Assembly (NCBI RefSeq): GCF_001294645.1
Contig: NZ_CP011868.1
Location: 868,001-932,000 of the forward strand
Reading direction: 5' to 3'
Source: Pseudonocardia sp. HH130629-09
GTDB lineage: Bacteria > Actinomycetota > Actinomycetes > Mycobacteriales > Pseudonocardiaceae
Length of the DNA: 64,000 bases
Part shown: piece after piece, positions 26,879 to 35,979 of the stretch
Position numbering within the stretch: position 1 is the first letter of the stretch
Layout of the letters: each line of letters opens with the position of its first letter
The notes under the pieces: generated by a model
What the model saw: the letters and a program-made list of their open reading frames with translations, nothing else
Told to the model about the DNA's origin: nothing
The model's database searches: none
Position numbers and translations under genes: made by a program

Positions 26879-27822
26879 CCGCGCTGCTCGACCCGCCCGC
26901 CCGCGCCGCCACCGTCCCGCCCGCCGCGGATCCCGGCCCCGGCCCGCGGCTGCGGGTGCTCGACGCCCGGCCGGGCGCCAGCGTGCAGGACCCGGGCCGC
27001 CCCGGGCTCGCGCATCTCGGCGTCACCGCGTCCGGGCCGGTCGACCGGGCCGCCTTCGCCACTGCGAACCGGCTGGTCGGCAACCGGCCCGGAGAAGCCG
27101 CCGTCGAGGTCACCCTGGGCGGTCTCGCGGTAGTCCTCGACGTGCCGCGCTGGGTCGCGGTCACCGGCGCCCCGGTCCCGGTCACCCTCGACGGCTGCCC
27201 GGTCGCCGACTCCCGCTGCGTGCGGGTCCCGGCCGGCGCGCGGCTGCGGCTCGGGATCCCGCCGCGCGGGCTGCGCAGCTACCTCGCCGTCGGCGGTGGG
27301 ATCCGACCCGCCCCCGTGCTCGGGTCCCGCGCCCGGGACTCGCTGACCGGGCTCGGCCCGCCCGCCGTCGCCCCGGGCGTCGACCTGCCGCTCGGCCCCG
27401 TGCCGGGCGAGCCGCCCGCCGTGCCGGTCGAGCTCGCCGCGCCCCGGCTGCCCGGTCCCGCGACCCGGGTCCGGTTCCACTGGGGCCCCCGCGACGGCGT
27501 CCTCGGTCCTGCCGACCGCGCCCTGCTCCGGCGCGCGCCGTGGCGCGTCTCCGGGCACTGCGACCGGGTCGGCATCCGGCTCACCGGCGCCACCCTCGCC
27601 GTCGGCGACCGGTCGCTGCCCAGCGAGGGCGTGCCGCTCGGCGCCGTCCAGGTCCCGCCCTCGGGCGAGCCCATCCTGTTCCTCGCCGATCACCCCGTGA
27701 CCGGCGGCTACCCGGTGGTCGGCGTCGTCGCCGACGCCGACATCGACCTCCTCGGCCAGCTCCGGCCCGGGGACCCCCTGCGTCTGGACGCCATCCCGTC
27801 CCGGCGCGACACCGAAGGATGA
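26875..27822 (+). CDS. pxpC: 5-oxoprolinase subunit C (KipA/biotin-dependent carboxylase-like)
   Basis: This 315-residue allophanate-hydrolase subunit 2-type protein has [38 protein letters not shown], the [10 protein letters not shown] strand, and [20 protein letters not shown] near the C-terminus. A 30-residue Pro/Ala-rich N-terminal extension precedes the domain. ATG 26875 overlaps the pxpB stop as ATGA. It completes the PxpABC 5-oxoprolinase. Confidence 0.94.
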   Translation: MTALLDPPARAATVPPAADPGPGPRLRVLDARPGASVQDPGRPGLAHLGVTASGPVDRAAFATANRLVGNRPGEAAVEVTLGGLAVVLDVPRWVAVTGAPVPVTLDGCPVADSRCVRVPAGARLRLGIPPRGLRSYLAVGGGIRPAPVLGSRARDSLTGLGPPAVAPGVDLPLGPVPGEPPAVPVELAAPRLPGPATRVRFHWGPRDGVLGPADRALLRRAPWRVSGHCDRVGIRLTGATLAVGDRSLPSEGVPLGAVQVPPSGEPILFLADHPVTGGYPVVGVVADADIDLLGQLRPGDPLRLDAIPSRRDTEG

Positions 27823-27833
27823 GAGGTACCCCT

Positions 27834-28307
27834 GTGTCCGCACCGACCACGGAACCCGCCGCGATCGTCACCTCCGTGCGCCCGCCGTTCCACCTGGCGA
27901 TCCCGGTGGACGACATCGAGGCGGCCCGCGAGTTCTACGGCACCCTGCTCGGCTTCCCCCGCGGCCGCTCCGCCGAGCGCTGGACCGACTGGAACGTCGC
28001 CGGCCACCAGGTCGTCACCCACCAGGTCGGCGAGCCGTCGGACACCCCGCGCGCGGGCGTCGCCGGCACCAACCCCGTCGACGGCCACGACGTGCCGGTC
28101 CCGCACTTCGGGCTCGTGCTGAGCGTCCCGGAGTTCCGCGCACTGGCCGAGCGGCTGACCGCCGCCGGCACGCGGTTCGTCATCGAGCCGTACGTGCGGT
28201 TCGAGGGGGAGCCGGGGGAGCAGTGGACGATGTTCTTCCTCGACCCCGCGGGCAACGCGCTCGAGTTCAAGGCCTTCGCCGACCCCGAGCAGCTGTTCGC
28301 CGTCTGA
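27834..28307 (+). CDS. VOC superfamily protein (glyoxalase/dioxygenase-like)
   Basis: This 157-residue protein has two beta-alpha-beta-beta-beta halves: [19 protein letters not shown] with the first metal His, and [20 protein letters not shown], ending in [16 protein letters not shown] with the metal Glu. The metal set H/H/E suggests a functional enzyme such as a lyase, isomerase or dioxygenase, but the substrate is unknown. GTG 27834 follows AGAGG at good spacing; ATG 27819, which overlaps the pxpC stop, is an alternative. Its place inside the pxp operon ties it to 5-oxoproline or glutamate metabolism. Confidence 0.82.
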   Translation: MSAPTTEPAAIVTSVRPPFHLAIPVDDIEAAREFYGTLLGFPRGRSAERWTDWNVAGHQVVTHQVGEPSDTPRAGVAGTNPVDGHDVPVPHFGLVLSVPEFRALAERLTAAGTRFVIEPYVRFEGEPGEQWTMFFLDPAGNALEFKAFADPEQLFAV

Positions 28308-28351
28308 TCCCCACACGGTCGCGGCCCGTCCCCGGACGGGCCCGCGGCCGG

Positions 28352-28383
28352 GGTCATCGGCGGGATGCCGCCCGCCGATGACC
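28352..28383 (+). terminator. strong hairpin inside the pxp operon
   Basis: Perfect 12-bp arms (28352-28363 and 28372-28383, GGTCATCGGCGG) enclose an 8-base loop, preceded by a second hairpin around 28321-28345. It lies in the 181-bp gap before the transporter and would separate pxp genes from the transporter pair, or act as a partial terminator. Confidence 0.6.
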
Positions 28384-28488
28384 CGCTGTGCCACCGGTGT
28401 CGCCGTCTCGCGCGCGCCGGGTCTGCTCCGCCCACCACATTGCGATCACGCCTGCCCGCAGCAGCGGGACCCCCACCGGGAGACACCC

Positions 28489-29820
28489 ATGACCCTATCA
28501 AGCGACGCCCCCACCGGGCGGGCCGCCGAGACCCACTCCACCCCGTCGCCGAGCCCGGCCCGGTCCCGCCGCGCGGCGCTCGCCGCCGCGTCCGGGACCG
28601 CCGTCGAGTACTACGAGTTCGGCGTCTACGGCTACCTCGCCGTCGTCATCGGGCCGCTGTTCTTCCCCAGCGCCGATCCGGTCGCCTCACTACTGTCGAT
28701 GCTGGCGGTGTTCGGCAGCGCGTTCCTCATGCGCCCGCTGGGCGGCATCGTCCTCGGCCGGCTCGGCGACCGCCTGGGCCGCAAGCCGGTCCTGGTGTTC
28801 ACGGTCACCGGGATGGGCACCGCGACCGCCCTGGTCGGGCTGCTGCCGACCGCGGACACCGCGGGCCTGCTCGCCCCCGCGCTGCTGGTCCTCGCCCGGC
28901 TCGCGCAGGGCTTCTTCGCCGGTGGCGAGGTGACCGGGTCGGCCACCTACCTCGCCGAGGCCTCCCCGGCGGGCCGACGCGGCTTCTTCGGGTCCTTCAC
29001 GCCGGTCGGGGTCGCGCTCGGTGGCGGCACCGCGGCGTTGGTCGCGGGGGTCACCTCGACCCTGCTGAACGCCGAGCAGCTGTCGGCGTTCGGCTGGCGG
29101 ATCCCGTTCCTGCTCGCGCTACCGCTGGTGGTGCTCACCCTGATCGCCCGGCACCGGCTGGAGGACTCCGAGGAGTTCGAGCGGAGCCGCGCGGCGGGCG
29201 AGCTGCCCCAGGCCCCGGTGCGGGAGGTGCTCACCCACCACCGGCGCGCGCTGGTGACCGTGCTGCTGCTGGCCACCGGGGCGAACGCGGGCTACTGGAT
29301 CGGCCTGATCTTCATGAACATCTACCTGACCTCGGAGCTGGGCTACCCGACGTCGAGCACGTTCTGGCTGATGGCCGCGATCGGGCTGTTCGTGGCGTGC
29401 CTGATGCCGCTCGCCGGCGCGCTGTCGGACCGCTACGGCCGCAAGAAGCTCATCGTCGCCGGGTTCCTCGGCTACTCCGTGCTGATCCTCCCGACGATGG
29501 CGTTGATGGGCACCGGCGACTTCACCCTGGCCGTCCTCGGCATGTTCCTGCTGGCCCTGCCGATGCCGGTCGTGCAGGCCGTCACCTACCCGACCTACGC
29601 CGAGCAGTTCCCGACCCGGGTCCGCTACACCGGCCTGTCCCTGGCCTTCAACGGCGGGACGATCATCGGCGGCGGTCTCACCCCGTTCCTCGCGACCTGG
29701 CTGGCCTCGGTCACCGGCGACCCGCTCGCACCCGGCTACCTGCTGATGGTCGCGACGGTCGTCGCACTGCTGACCCTGCTCACCGTCCGCGAGACCGCCC
29801 GCCGGGAGCCGGCCCGGTGA
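28489..29820 (+). CDS. MFS transporter, metabolite:H+ symporter (MHS) family
   Basis: This 443-residue 12-helix carrier of the ShiA/ProP/KgtP type has the opening SGTAVEYYEFGVYGYLAVVI, motif A GRLGDRLGRKPVLVFT after helix 2, and the repeat motif GALSDRYGRKKLIVAG mid-protein. MHS carriers import organic acids, betaines or shikimate. Next to pxpABC and a DUF1445 gene, an imported 5-oxoproline or D-glutamate-like acid is a reasonable inference. Its stop overlaps the next gene as GTGA. Confidence 0.88.
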   Translation: MTLSSDAPTGRAAETHSTPSPSPARSRRAALAAASGTAVEYYEFGVYGYLAVVIGPLFFPSADPVASLLSMLAVFGSAFLMRPLGGIVLGRLGDRLGRKPVLVFTVTGMGTATALVGLLPTADTAGLLAPALLVLARLAQGFFAGGEVTGSATYLAEASPAGRRGFFGSFTPVGVALGGGTAALVAGVTSTLLNAEQLSAFGWRIPFLLALPLVVLTLIARHRLEDSEEFERSRAAGELPQAPVREVLTHHRRALVTVLLLATGANAGYWIGLIFMNIYLTSELGYPTSSTFWLMAAIGLFVACLMPLAGALSDRYGRKKLIVAGFLGYSVLILPTMALMGTGDFTLAVLGMFLLALPMPVVQAVTYPTYAEQFPTRVRYTGLSLAFNGGTIIGGGLTPFLATWLASVTGDPLAPGYLLMVATVVALLTLLTVRETARREPAR

Positions 29821-30626
29821 CCGCCGCGACGACGGCGCCCGCCACCCCGGCCGAGCTCCGCGCACTGGCCGCCGCCGGGAGCTGGACCGGGCCCACCGCG
29901 GGCCTGTTCGGCGGGTACCAGCAGGCCAACCTGGTGGTGGTCCCGCAGGCGACGGCGTACGACTTCCTGCTCTTCTGCGTGCGGAACCCGACGCCGTGCC
30001 CGCTGCTCGGCGTCGGCGACACCGGCGACCCGGTCGTCACCGTCGGGGACACCCGGGTCGACGTCCGCACCGACTTCCCGCGCTACCGGACCTGGCTCCA
30101 CGGCGTCGAGGACGGCGAGCCGACCGACCTGCGCGACCGGTGGCGCGCGGACTCGGTGGCGTTCCTGCTCGGGTGCAGCCACACCTTCGAGGAGCCCCTG
30201 GAACGGGCCGGGGTCCCGGTGCGGCGCAACCCGCACTCGTCCGCGCCCGCGGTGTACGTCACGACCCGCCCGACCGTGCCGGCGGGCCGGGTGCACGGAC
30301 CGCTGGTGGTGAGCATGCGCGCGGTGCCCGCCGCGCTCGTCGACCGGGCCGTCGAGGTGACGGCGCGCTACCCGACCGGGCACGGCGCGCCGGTGCACGT
30401 CGGGGACCCCGCCGCGATCGGGATCTCGGACCTGGCCCGGCCGGACTTCGGGCCGGAGCCGGTGGTCGAGGAGGGTGACGTGCCGGTCTTCTGGGCGTGC
30501 GGGGTGACCCCGCAGCTGGCCCTGCCCGGCTGCGGTGCCGAGTACGTGTTCACCCACGCGGCCGGGCACATGGTCGTGCTGGACCACTCCGTCGACGCCG
30601 CTGCGGGCGCCGCTCCGCACGGATGA
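29817..30626 (+). CDS. DUF1445 / YcsI family hydro-lyase, D-glutamate cyclase-like
   Basis: This 269-residue protein has the family blocks GYQQANLVVVPQATAYDFLLFC, CPLLGVGD, FLLGCSHTFEEPL and the end FTHAAGHMVVLD. The same domain in the vertebrate enzyme DGLUCY converts D-glutamate to 5-oxo-D-proline, and ycsI sits with ycsF-kipI-kipA in B. subtilis. Here it would feed or balance the 5-oxoprolinase encoded upstream. GTG 29817 overlaps the transporter stop. The exact reaction in bacteria remains inference. Confidence 0.85.
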   Translation: MTAATTAPATPAELRALAAAGSWTGPTAGLFGGYQQANLVVVPQATAYDFLLFCVRNPTPCPLLGVGDTGDPVVTVGDTRVDVRTDFPRYRTWLHGVEDGEPTDLRDRWRADSVAFLLGCSHTFEEPLERAGVPVRRNPHSSAPAVYVTTRPTVPAGRVHGPLVVSMRAVPAALVDRAVEVTARYPTGHGAPVHVGDPAAIGISDLARPDFGPEPVVEEGDVPVFWACGVTPQLALPGCGAEYVFTHAAGHMVVLDHSVDAAAGAAPHG

Positions 30627-30632
30627 CGCCGC

Positions 30633-30665
30633 CGTCCCCCGCTCAGGCCGCGCGGGCGGGGGACG
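30633..30665. terminator. bidirectional hairpin after the pxp operon
   Basis: CGTCCCCCGC (30633-30642) pairs exactly with GCGGGGGACG (30656-30665). It follows the DUF1445 stop by 6 bp and overlaps the end of the convergent exporter gene. Confidence 0.6.
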
Positions 30666-32090
30666 ACGGTGCCGCGGGGAACAGTGCCGCGACCCGGGCC
30701 GCGGACGCGTGCGCCCGCGCCGTGGTCCCCGGCACGCCGAGCACCACGACCACGACGGTCAGCGGCACCACGACCGCCCACGCCGTCGCGACCCCGGCGG
30801 CGGTGCTCGCCACGGTGGCGACCACGGTCCCGCTGATCGCGACGCCGAACGACCGCCCGGCCTGCCTGCTGGTCGAGGCCACCGCCGCGGCGACGCCGGC
30901 CCGCTCGGGCGGCATCCCGTTCACCGCCGTGTTCGTGATCGGCGGGTTGAGCAGCGCGAACCCGCAGCCGAACACCCCGTGCGCGACGAGCACGAGCCAC
31001 AGCGGGGTGGCGGGGGAGAGCTGGGAGAAGGTCAGCGCGACCGCCACCATCGCCGTCCCGCCGAGGGCGAGCGGCAGCCGGGCCCCGCGCGCGGCTACCA
31101 TCCGCCCGGCCAGCGGCGCGACCACCGTCGTCGCGACGGCGGCCGGCAGCAGGGTCAGCCCGGCCTGCAGGGCGCTGAGCCCCCGCACGTCCTGCGGGTA
31201 GAGCGCGGACAGGAACAGCAGCGAGCCGAACGCCGCGAACGCGCAGACCGCGATCACCGTCGCCGAGGTGAACGGGGCGCTGCGGAAGAACCGCAGCTCC
31301 ACCAGGGGTTCGGGATGCCGCCGCTCCCAGACGACCGGCAGGACCAGCGCGCCGACGCCCAGCGCCACCAGCCCGAGCACCCCCGCCGACGACCAGCCCA
31401 GCCGCGGCCCCTCGATCACCGCCGCCACCGTCGACCCGAGCAGCGCCACCACCAGGAGCTGCCCCACCGGGTCGGCCCGCCGCGGACGGGCGGCCCGCGA
31501 CTCCGGGACGAGCCGCGCCGTCAGGACCCACGCCGCCAGCACCACGGGGATGTTCACCCGGAAGATCGCCCGCCAGCCGACGGTGTCCACGAGCAGCCCG
31601 CCGAGCAGCGGGCCGAGGCCCAGCGAGATGCCGACCATCGCGCCCCACACCCCGATCGCGCGGGCCCGCTCCCGGGCGTCGGTGAAGACGTTGGTGATGA
31701 TCGACATGGCGACCGGGTGAGCATCGCGCCGCCGAGGGCCTGCACCACCCGCGCCCCGATCAGCCAGCCGACCGTCGGAGCCAGGCTGCACAGCAGCGAC
31801 CCGATGCCGAACACAACGAGCCCGGTCCGGAAGACGCGGCGGCGCCCGACCCGGTCCGCCGTCGCGCCGGCCAGCATCAGGAAGCAGGCCAGGACGACGG
31901 TGTAGGCGTCGACGGTCCACTGCAGCTCGGTGATCGAGGCGTGCAGGTCCGCGACGAGCGCGGGCAGCGCCACGTTGATGATCGTGACGTCCATCGAGAC
32001 GATCAGGATGCTGGTGCAGAGCACGGCCAGGATCAGCAGCCGGTGCCGGCGTCCGGCGGGACCGGCCGGTACGACGACGTCGTTCCCCAC
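30643..32090 (-). pseudogene. MFS drug exporter (DHA2-like), one frameshift
   Basis: The 5' part (VSMDVTIINVALPALVADLH, LMLAGATADRVGRRRVFRTG, GARVVQALGGAML) and the 3' part (VAMSIITNVFTDARERARAI onward, with all later helices) are in different frames. Adding one G to the GGG run at 31715-31717 would rejoin them as ...GAML-TPVAMS..., giving a normal exporter of about 480 residues. GTG 32090 is preceded by AAGGAG. Everything else is intact, so a sequencing indel or a very recent mutation is likely. Confidence 0.75.
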
Positions 32091-32173
32091 GACATCTCCT
32101 TGTCCGGAGCTAACGAACTGGGAGTGACGATAGCCTGCCCCGCGGTGCCGGGTGCGGCGGTCGGGCCCGATGC

Positions 32174-33091
32174 CTACAGGTGGGTGGAGTAGAAGCCGGC
32201 GAGCCGTTCGACCGCGGCGTCGACGTAGGTGGGCTCGTCGTACATCTCGTAGTGGCCCGCCCCGTCGACCACCATGAGGTCCACGGGGTTCGGGGCCGTC
32301 TCCCAGAGCCGCATGCCGGCCTCGGAGGATCCGGTGGTGCCGACGCGGCCGGCCAGGACGACCTGCAGGGGTTGGGTCATGAGCGGGTCGACCAGGTGGA
32401 ACGCGTCGTACCCGAGCAGCAGGGAGTCCCCCCGCGCGAGGCGACGGTTCGTCGAGTACTCGCTCCCGCCCCGTCCGGTGCGGTAGTACCGGATCGCCTG
32501 TGTCGTGTCGATGTCGTCCACTCCGAGCGCGGCGGCCTCCTCGGCGTTGTCGGGGAGCCACTTCTCGCGGGTGAGATGTCCTGCGCGGTTCTCGGCCGAA
32601 CGGGCGTCCGCCATGGCGCCGAGTGCGGCGACGGGACCGTCGGGCGCGACGACGCGGAACGCGGTGCCGATGTCCACGGGGACGACCACGCCCACGGCCC
32701 TGATGCGGTGGTCGGTGCGGGCGGTGTGGACGGCGTACCCGCCACCGGCGCAGATGCCGAGCACGCCGATGCGTCGGGGGTCGATCCCGGCCGTGGTGTC
32801 CAGTGCGTCGAGTGCGTAGCTGATGTCCTCGCCCCGCCGGTACGGGTCCTCGAGGTCGCGCGGCTCGCCACCACTGCGGCCCTGGTGCGCCGGGTCGAGG
32901 ACGAGCGCGGCGATGCCGCGGTCGGCGAGACGGCGGGCGTACTCGGCGCCGATCTGCTCCTTGACACTGCTACCCGGGGTCGACAGCACCACGGCGGGCC
33001 GGGGAGCCGACCCGTCGGGGCCGGGTGGCAGGTGGAGATCGGCGGCGAGCTGGATGGGCCCGCGCGGGATCGTGATGTGCTGCAGTGGCAC
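32174..33091 (-). CDS. alpha/beta hydrolase with Cys nucleophile elbow (YcjY/dienelactone hydrolase-like)
   Basis: This 305-residue hydrolase has an elbow reading GICAGGGYAV, so the nucleophile position is Cys, as in dienelactone-hydrolase-like and YcjY-type proteins. The oxyanion side STPGSSVKEQIGAEYARRL precedes it and DGAGHYEMYDEPTYVD carries the catalytic His. The substrate is unknown. It is divergent from a MarR gene across 97 bp full of TTCGA motifs, so that MarR protein probably represses it. GTG 33091 was chosen because the first beta strand follows at once. Confidence 0.85.
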   Translation of the reverse strand: MPLQHITIPRGPIQLAADLHLPPGPDGSAPRPAVVLSTPGSSVKEQIGAEYARRLADRGIAALVLDPAHQGRSGGEPRDLEDPYRRGEDISYALDALDTTAGIDPRRIGVLGICAGGGYAVHTARTDHRIRAVGVVVPVDIGTAFRVVAPDGPVAALGAMADARSAENRAGHLTREKWLPDNAEEAAALGVDDIDTTQAIRYYRTGRGGSEYSTNRRLARGDSLLLGYDAFHLVDPLMTQPLQVVLAGRVGTTGSSEAGMRLWETAPNPVDLMVVDGAGHYEMYDEPTYVDAAVERLAGFYSTHL

Positions 33092-33104
33092 GGGAGCCCC
33101 TCCG

Positions 33105-33175
33105 TCTAGGGTCGACAGCGGTCGAAGTTCGACATGCAGGTAGTTCGATTTCGACTCTGTTCGACATCGTACGGA
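33105..33175. promoter_or_regulatory. cluster of TCGA half-sites between hydrolase and MarR genes
   Basis: Within about 70 bp there are repeated GTTCGAC/GTCGAA half-sites, including TTCGATTTCGA and GTCGAAGTTCGAC, which are locally palindromic. The spacing suits several dimers of a MarR-type repressor controlling both divergent genes. Confidence 0.5.
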
Positions 33176-33188
33176 ATGGGAGGCCCTC

Positions 33189-33658
33189 GTGTCGGTCGAC
33201 GCCGCGCAGCTGTGGTCGCTGAACCATCGGCTGCTGACCGTCGTGCTGGAGGAGTGCGTCGCCGACCTGGCGGAGCTGGGCCTGGAGACGAAGGAGTTCT
33301 TCGTCCTCGCCGAGGTCGCCACGTCCCCCTACCCGGCCCAGCTCGCCGCGACGCTGGTCATCCCGAAGGCGAGCGTGACGGCGTACGTGCGCACCCTGGT
33401 CGGCCTCGGTTACCTGCGCCGGGAGATCGACGACGCCGACCTGCGCCGCCACCGGCTCGTCCTGACCGTCGAGGGGGAGGCCGCCCGCGACCGGGCGCTC
33501 GCCGCGCTGGCACGGGAGTTCGACCGCAGGCTCGCGCGGATCCCGCCGCAGGACCGGGCCGAGCTGGCACGGATCCTGCTCGCCCTGCTCGGACCGGTGG
33601 AGCAGACCGCGGGGGCCAGGGCTTCGCAGGATGTCGTCGTGGGCCGGCAGCCCCGTAG
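33189..33658 (+). CDS. MarR-family transcriptional regulator (3' end uncertain)
   Basis: This is a winged-helix MarR protein of about 155 residues: LWSLNHRLLTVVLEECVADL, ELGLETKEFFVLAEVATSPY, the recognition helix IPKASVTAYVRTLVGLGYL and the wing DDADLRRHRLVLTVEGE. GTG 33189 follows GGGAGG. In its own frame no stop occurs until 34121, which would overlap the amidohydrolase by 400 bp with arginine/serine-rich shadow sequence. A one-base shift in the GGGGG run near 33611 gives a stop at 33658, the end used here. It probably controls the divergent hydrolase. Confidence 0.7.
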
Positions 33659-33713
33659 CCCGCTAGCCTCGACGTGCCAGGCACGATCGACCCGTCCGGG
33701 ACGGAGGCCGCGA

Positions 33714-34713
33714 TGCGGATCATCGCGCTCGAGGAGCACTTCCCGGATCTCGACGTCGCGCGGGCGAGCAGGCCCGAGGCCGAGCGGCTCAGCCCCGGCT
33801 CCGCCGCGGCGTACGCCCCGGGGACGGGGTACCCCTACACGCCGGCGCCCGAGGTGCTCCTCGATCTGGGGGAGGGGCGGATCGCCGACATGGACGCCCA
33901 TGGCATCTCCGTGCAGGTCCTGTCCACCCCCTCCACCCAGCAGCTGCCCGCCGACGTCGCCGTGGAGCTCGTCCGGAAGGTCAACGACCGCACGGCGGCG
34001 GCCGTCGCGGCGCACCCGGACCGCTTCGCCGCCTTCGCCGCGCTGCCGACGGCCGTGCCGGAGGCCGCCGCCGACGAGCTCGACCGCGCCGTCGGTGAGC
34101 TCGGGTTCGTCGGATCCATGATCAACGGCCGGACCGGGGGCGGGTTCCTCGACGAGCCCCGGTTCGACCCGTCCTGCGGCGGTCGGCGGAGCTGCGGGTG
34201 CCCATCTATCTGCACCCGGGCGTCCCGCCGGTCGAGACCTCCCGGCCGACCTACGAGGGCGGGCTCGACCCGATCGTCACGGCCCGGCTGCAGGCCAGTG
34301 CCTGGGGCTGGCACGTCGAGACGGGGACCCACTTCCTCCATCTTGTCCTCGCCGGGGTGTTCGACCGGTACCCGGACCTGCAGCTCGTCCTCGGCCACTG
34401 GGGCGAGATGGTCCCCTTCTACCTCGAGCGGATCGAGGAGGCCCTGCCTCAGCGGATCACCCACCTGGACCGTCCGGTCGGGGACTACTTCCAGGAGAAC
34501 GTCCACATCACCCCGAGCGGGATGTTCAACCAGGTCCAGCTCCGGTTCTGCGTCGAGACGGTCGGGGTGGACCGGATCATGTTCAGCGTCGACTACCCGA
34601 TGCTGGGCAATGACGGCGCCCGGGCGTTCCTTCGCGAGGCGGACCTGCCCCCGCTCGCGATGGAGAAGATCGCCCACCTCAACGCCGAACGGCTGCTGGG
34701 GCTGCCGGGATGA
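33714..34713 (+). pseudogene. amidohydrolase 2 family protein (ACMSD/decarboxylase-like), one frameshift
   Basis: The N-terminal part (MRIIALEEHFPD with the ExH metal motif, DMDAHGISVQVLSTPSTQQL, FAALPTAVPEAA) and the C-terminal part (PIYLHPGVPPVE, LQLVLGHWGEMVPFYLERIE, VDRIMFSVDYPMLG with the metal Asp) lie in two frames. One added base at about 34168-34171 joins them through DPVLRRSAELRVP. The family includes gamma-resorcylate and 2,3-dihydroxybenzoate decarboxylases. An RBS (GGAGG) precedes ATG 33714. All catalytic residues survive, so the shift may be an assembly error. Confidence 0.75.
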
Positions 34714-34761
34714 GCACGGCCGGGAACCGTCGGCACCATGAGCTGCAGGGGACAGGACGAG

Positions 34762-34797
34762 CTGTGGGGGTAGGACGATGACGTCCTACCCCCACAG
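34762..34797. terminator. perfect 15-bp hairpin next to the tRNA-Lys remnant
   Basis: Arms 34762-34776 and 34783-34797 (CTGTGGGGGTAGGAC) are exact complements around GATGAC. It follows the amidohydrolase on one side and the CCA end of the tRNA remnant on the other, and was probably the tRNA terminator. Confidence 0.75.
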
Positions 34798-34803
34798 AAT
34801 CGG

Positions 34804-34843
34804 TGGTGCGCCGTCAGGGACTTGAACCCCGAACCCGCTGATC
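34804..34843 (-). other. 3' half of a tRNA-Lys gene: attachment-site scar (att)
   Basis: On the minus strand, the 40 bases ending in CCA match the 3' half of actinobacterial tRNA-Lys: the anticodon-arm 3' strand ATCAGCGGG, the T arm GGGGTTCAAGTCCC and the acceptor TGACGGCGCACCA. The 5' half is missing upstream and replaced by unrelated DNA. Integration of mobile elements into the 3' end of tRNA genes leaves such a fragment at one junction, with the restored tRNA at the other. That copy was not found in this window. Confidence 0.75.
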
Positions 34844-35262
34844 TGGCGTCAGATCTTCAGCGATGGTCCGCCAGCGTCATCTGTGCTGGTAGGACCCAGT
34901 AAGGGCGCCGCTGGATCATCGCCGGTGCTTACCGGTGAGGGTCGAGCGACGTACGTAAGCGGTCCTCAATCCGGTCTCTCGGCCCGCCCGTCGGGTACTC
35001 GACGCGGATACCGGTCGCCCACTTACTGTGCCGAGTGGTTTGACGAAGGACCTCTCGCCTGCCAGGCACCCGCATATCGCTGTTGAACTGGTCTGCGCCG
35101 CTCGTCCGCGCTGGTCAGCTGTCCAGTGACGTCCGTGGCGGTCCGGCAGTTCGCGGGTCGGTTGTCACTCAGTTAGTCACTCAGCGGGCCCTCGACCGCG
35201 ACCTACGGCACCCACCGAGGCCCGGCCAGAGCGTGGGCTCCGACCGGGCCTGTAGTCAGCGG
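34844..35262. other. left end of the mobile element, no clear gene
   Basis: Several short open frames occur but none has a ribosome site, codon bias or recognisable motif. GC content looks lower than the backbone. An integrase gene would be expected beside the attachment site, and none is seen. Confidence 0.5.
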
Positions 35263-35379
35263 CTACTTCTTACCGCGCTTCTTTCCGGCGTCGCTGCGCT
35301 TCTCCCGCCATGAGCCATCCTTGTTGCGGTCGCGCTCACGCTTGCCCCCGCCAGGAGCGGGAACCTGAGGTACTGCCAT
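35263..35379 (-). CDS. 38-residue basic microprotein
   Basis: This very short ORF has a textbook ribosome site (GGGAGGAAC, then GCC-ATG). The product is hydrophilic and strongly basic, with KRERDRNKDGSWREKRSD in its middle and a lysine/arginine-rich end (GKKRGKK). The good ribosome site and the patterned charge argue that it is real. It could bind nucleic acid; no family was recognised. It lies alone between the attachment scar and the SUFU gene. Confidence 0.55.
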   Translation of the reverse strand: MAVPQVPAPGGGKRERDRNKDGSWREKRSDAGKKRGKK

Positions 35380-35979
35380 GGCGTTCCTCCCGGAACTCCG
35401 AGTGCGTTCGGAGGATCTGCCACCCCCACGGGGTGACGAGCGCGCCATCGTCATGTAGTTTCCGCATGCCAGTACGGATTCCCGGTAGGCGGCAACCCTC
35501 CAGTAGGGACGGATTGCCCCTACCGGACGTCACCCTATCGACGCACCGGTGTCACGGACTGTGTCCAGTCGAGTTCTTCGACCATAGGTTCGATTCGTGC
35601 GGCAAGCGGTCATCTCTGGACTGAGACCGGCTAGCGGCTATGGGCGCCGGACTACGTTTATGTGTGCATACGTACTGTCGGCTACTTTTCCCTGACGGAC
35701 CGGCTCGGTAATGAGGTGCCGGATCTGCAACGGGTGCCAACCCACACCGGGGCTCGTGCGGCATCTCGTCGACCTGGCACAGCCCGACCGCGCGGTGGGC
35801 CGGGGGCAGCCCTCGACGATACCGGCGGCCGGACGCGCCAAGCTCTGCCCACGTGCCGCCGTGTGGTAGCCGTTCACGGAGGTCGGCGTGATGCCGCGCC
35901 CCGGCCATCTCGGAGACCTGCCCGCCCGGCGAGGGCGCGTCTTGCGACTGTGCCGTTCAAACCGACGGTACCGTGCGGC
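35380..35979. other. intergenic stretch upstream of the SUFU gene
   Basis: About 600 bp lack a convincing gene. Open frames on both strands (for example minus-strand frames over 35552-35988) have mixed composition and no ribosome site. It may contain remnants of lost element genes and the SUFU promoter. Confidence 0.45.

Noticed and set aside
33658..34121. In-frame continuation of the second MarR gene to 34121
   Set aside because: It would overlap the amidohydrolase by about 400 bp and has Ser/Arg-rich shadow composition; a one-base shift in a G run explains the missing stop better.
34804..34880. Complete tRNA-Lys gene
   Set aside because: Only the 3' half is present; no matching 5' acceptor strand (GCGCCGT) or D arm lies at the required distance.
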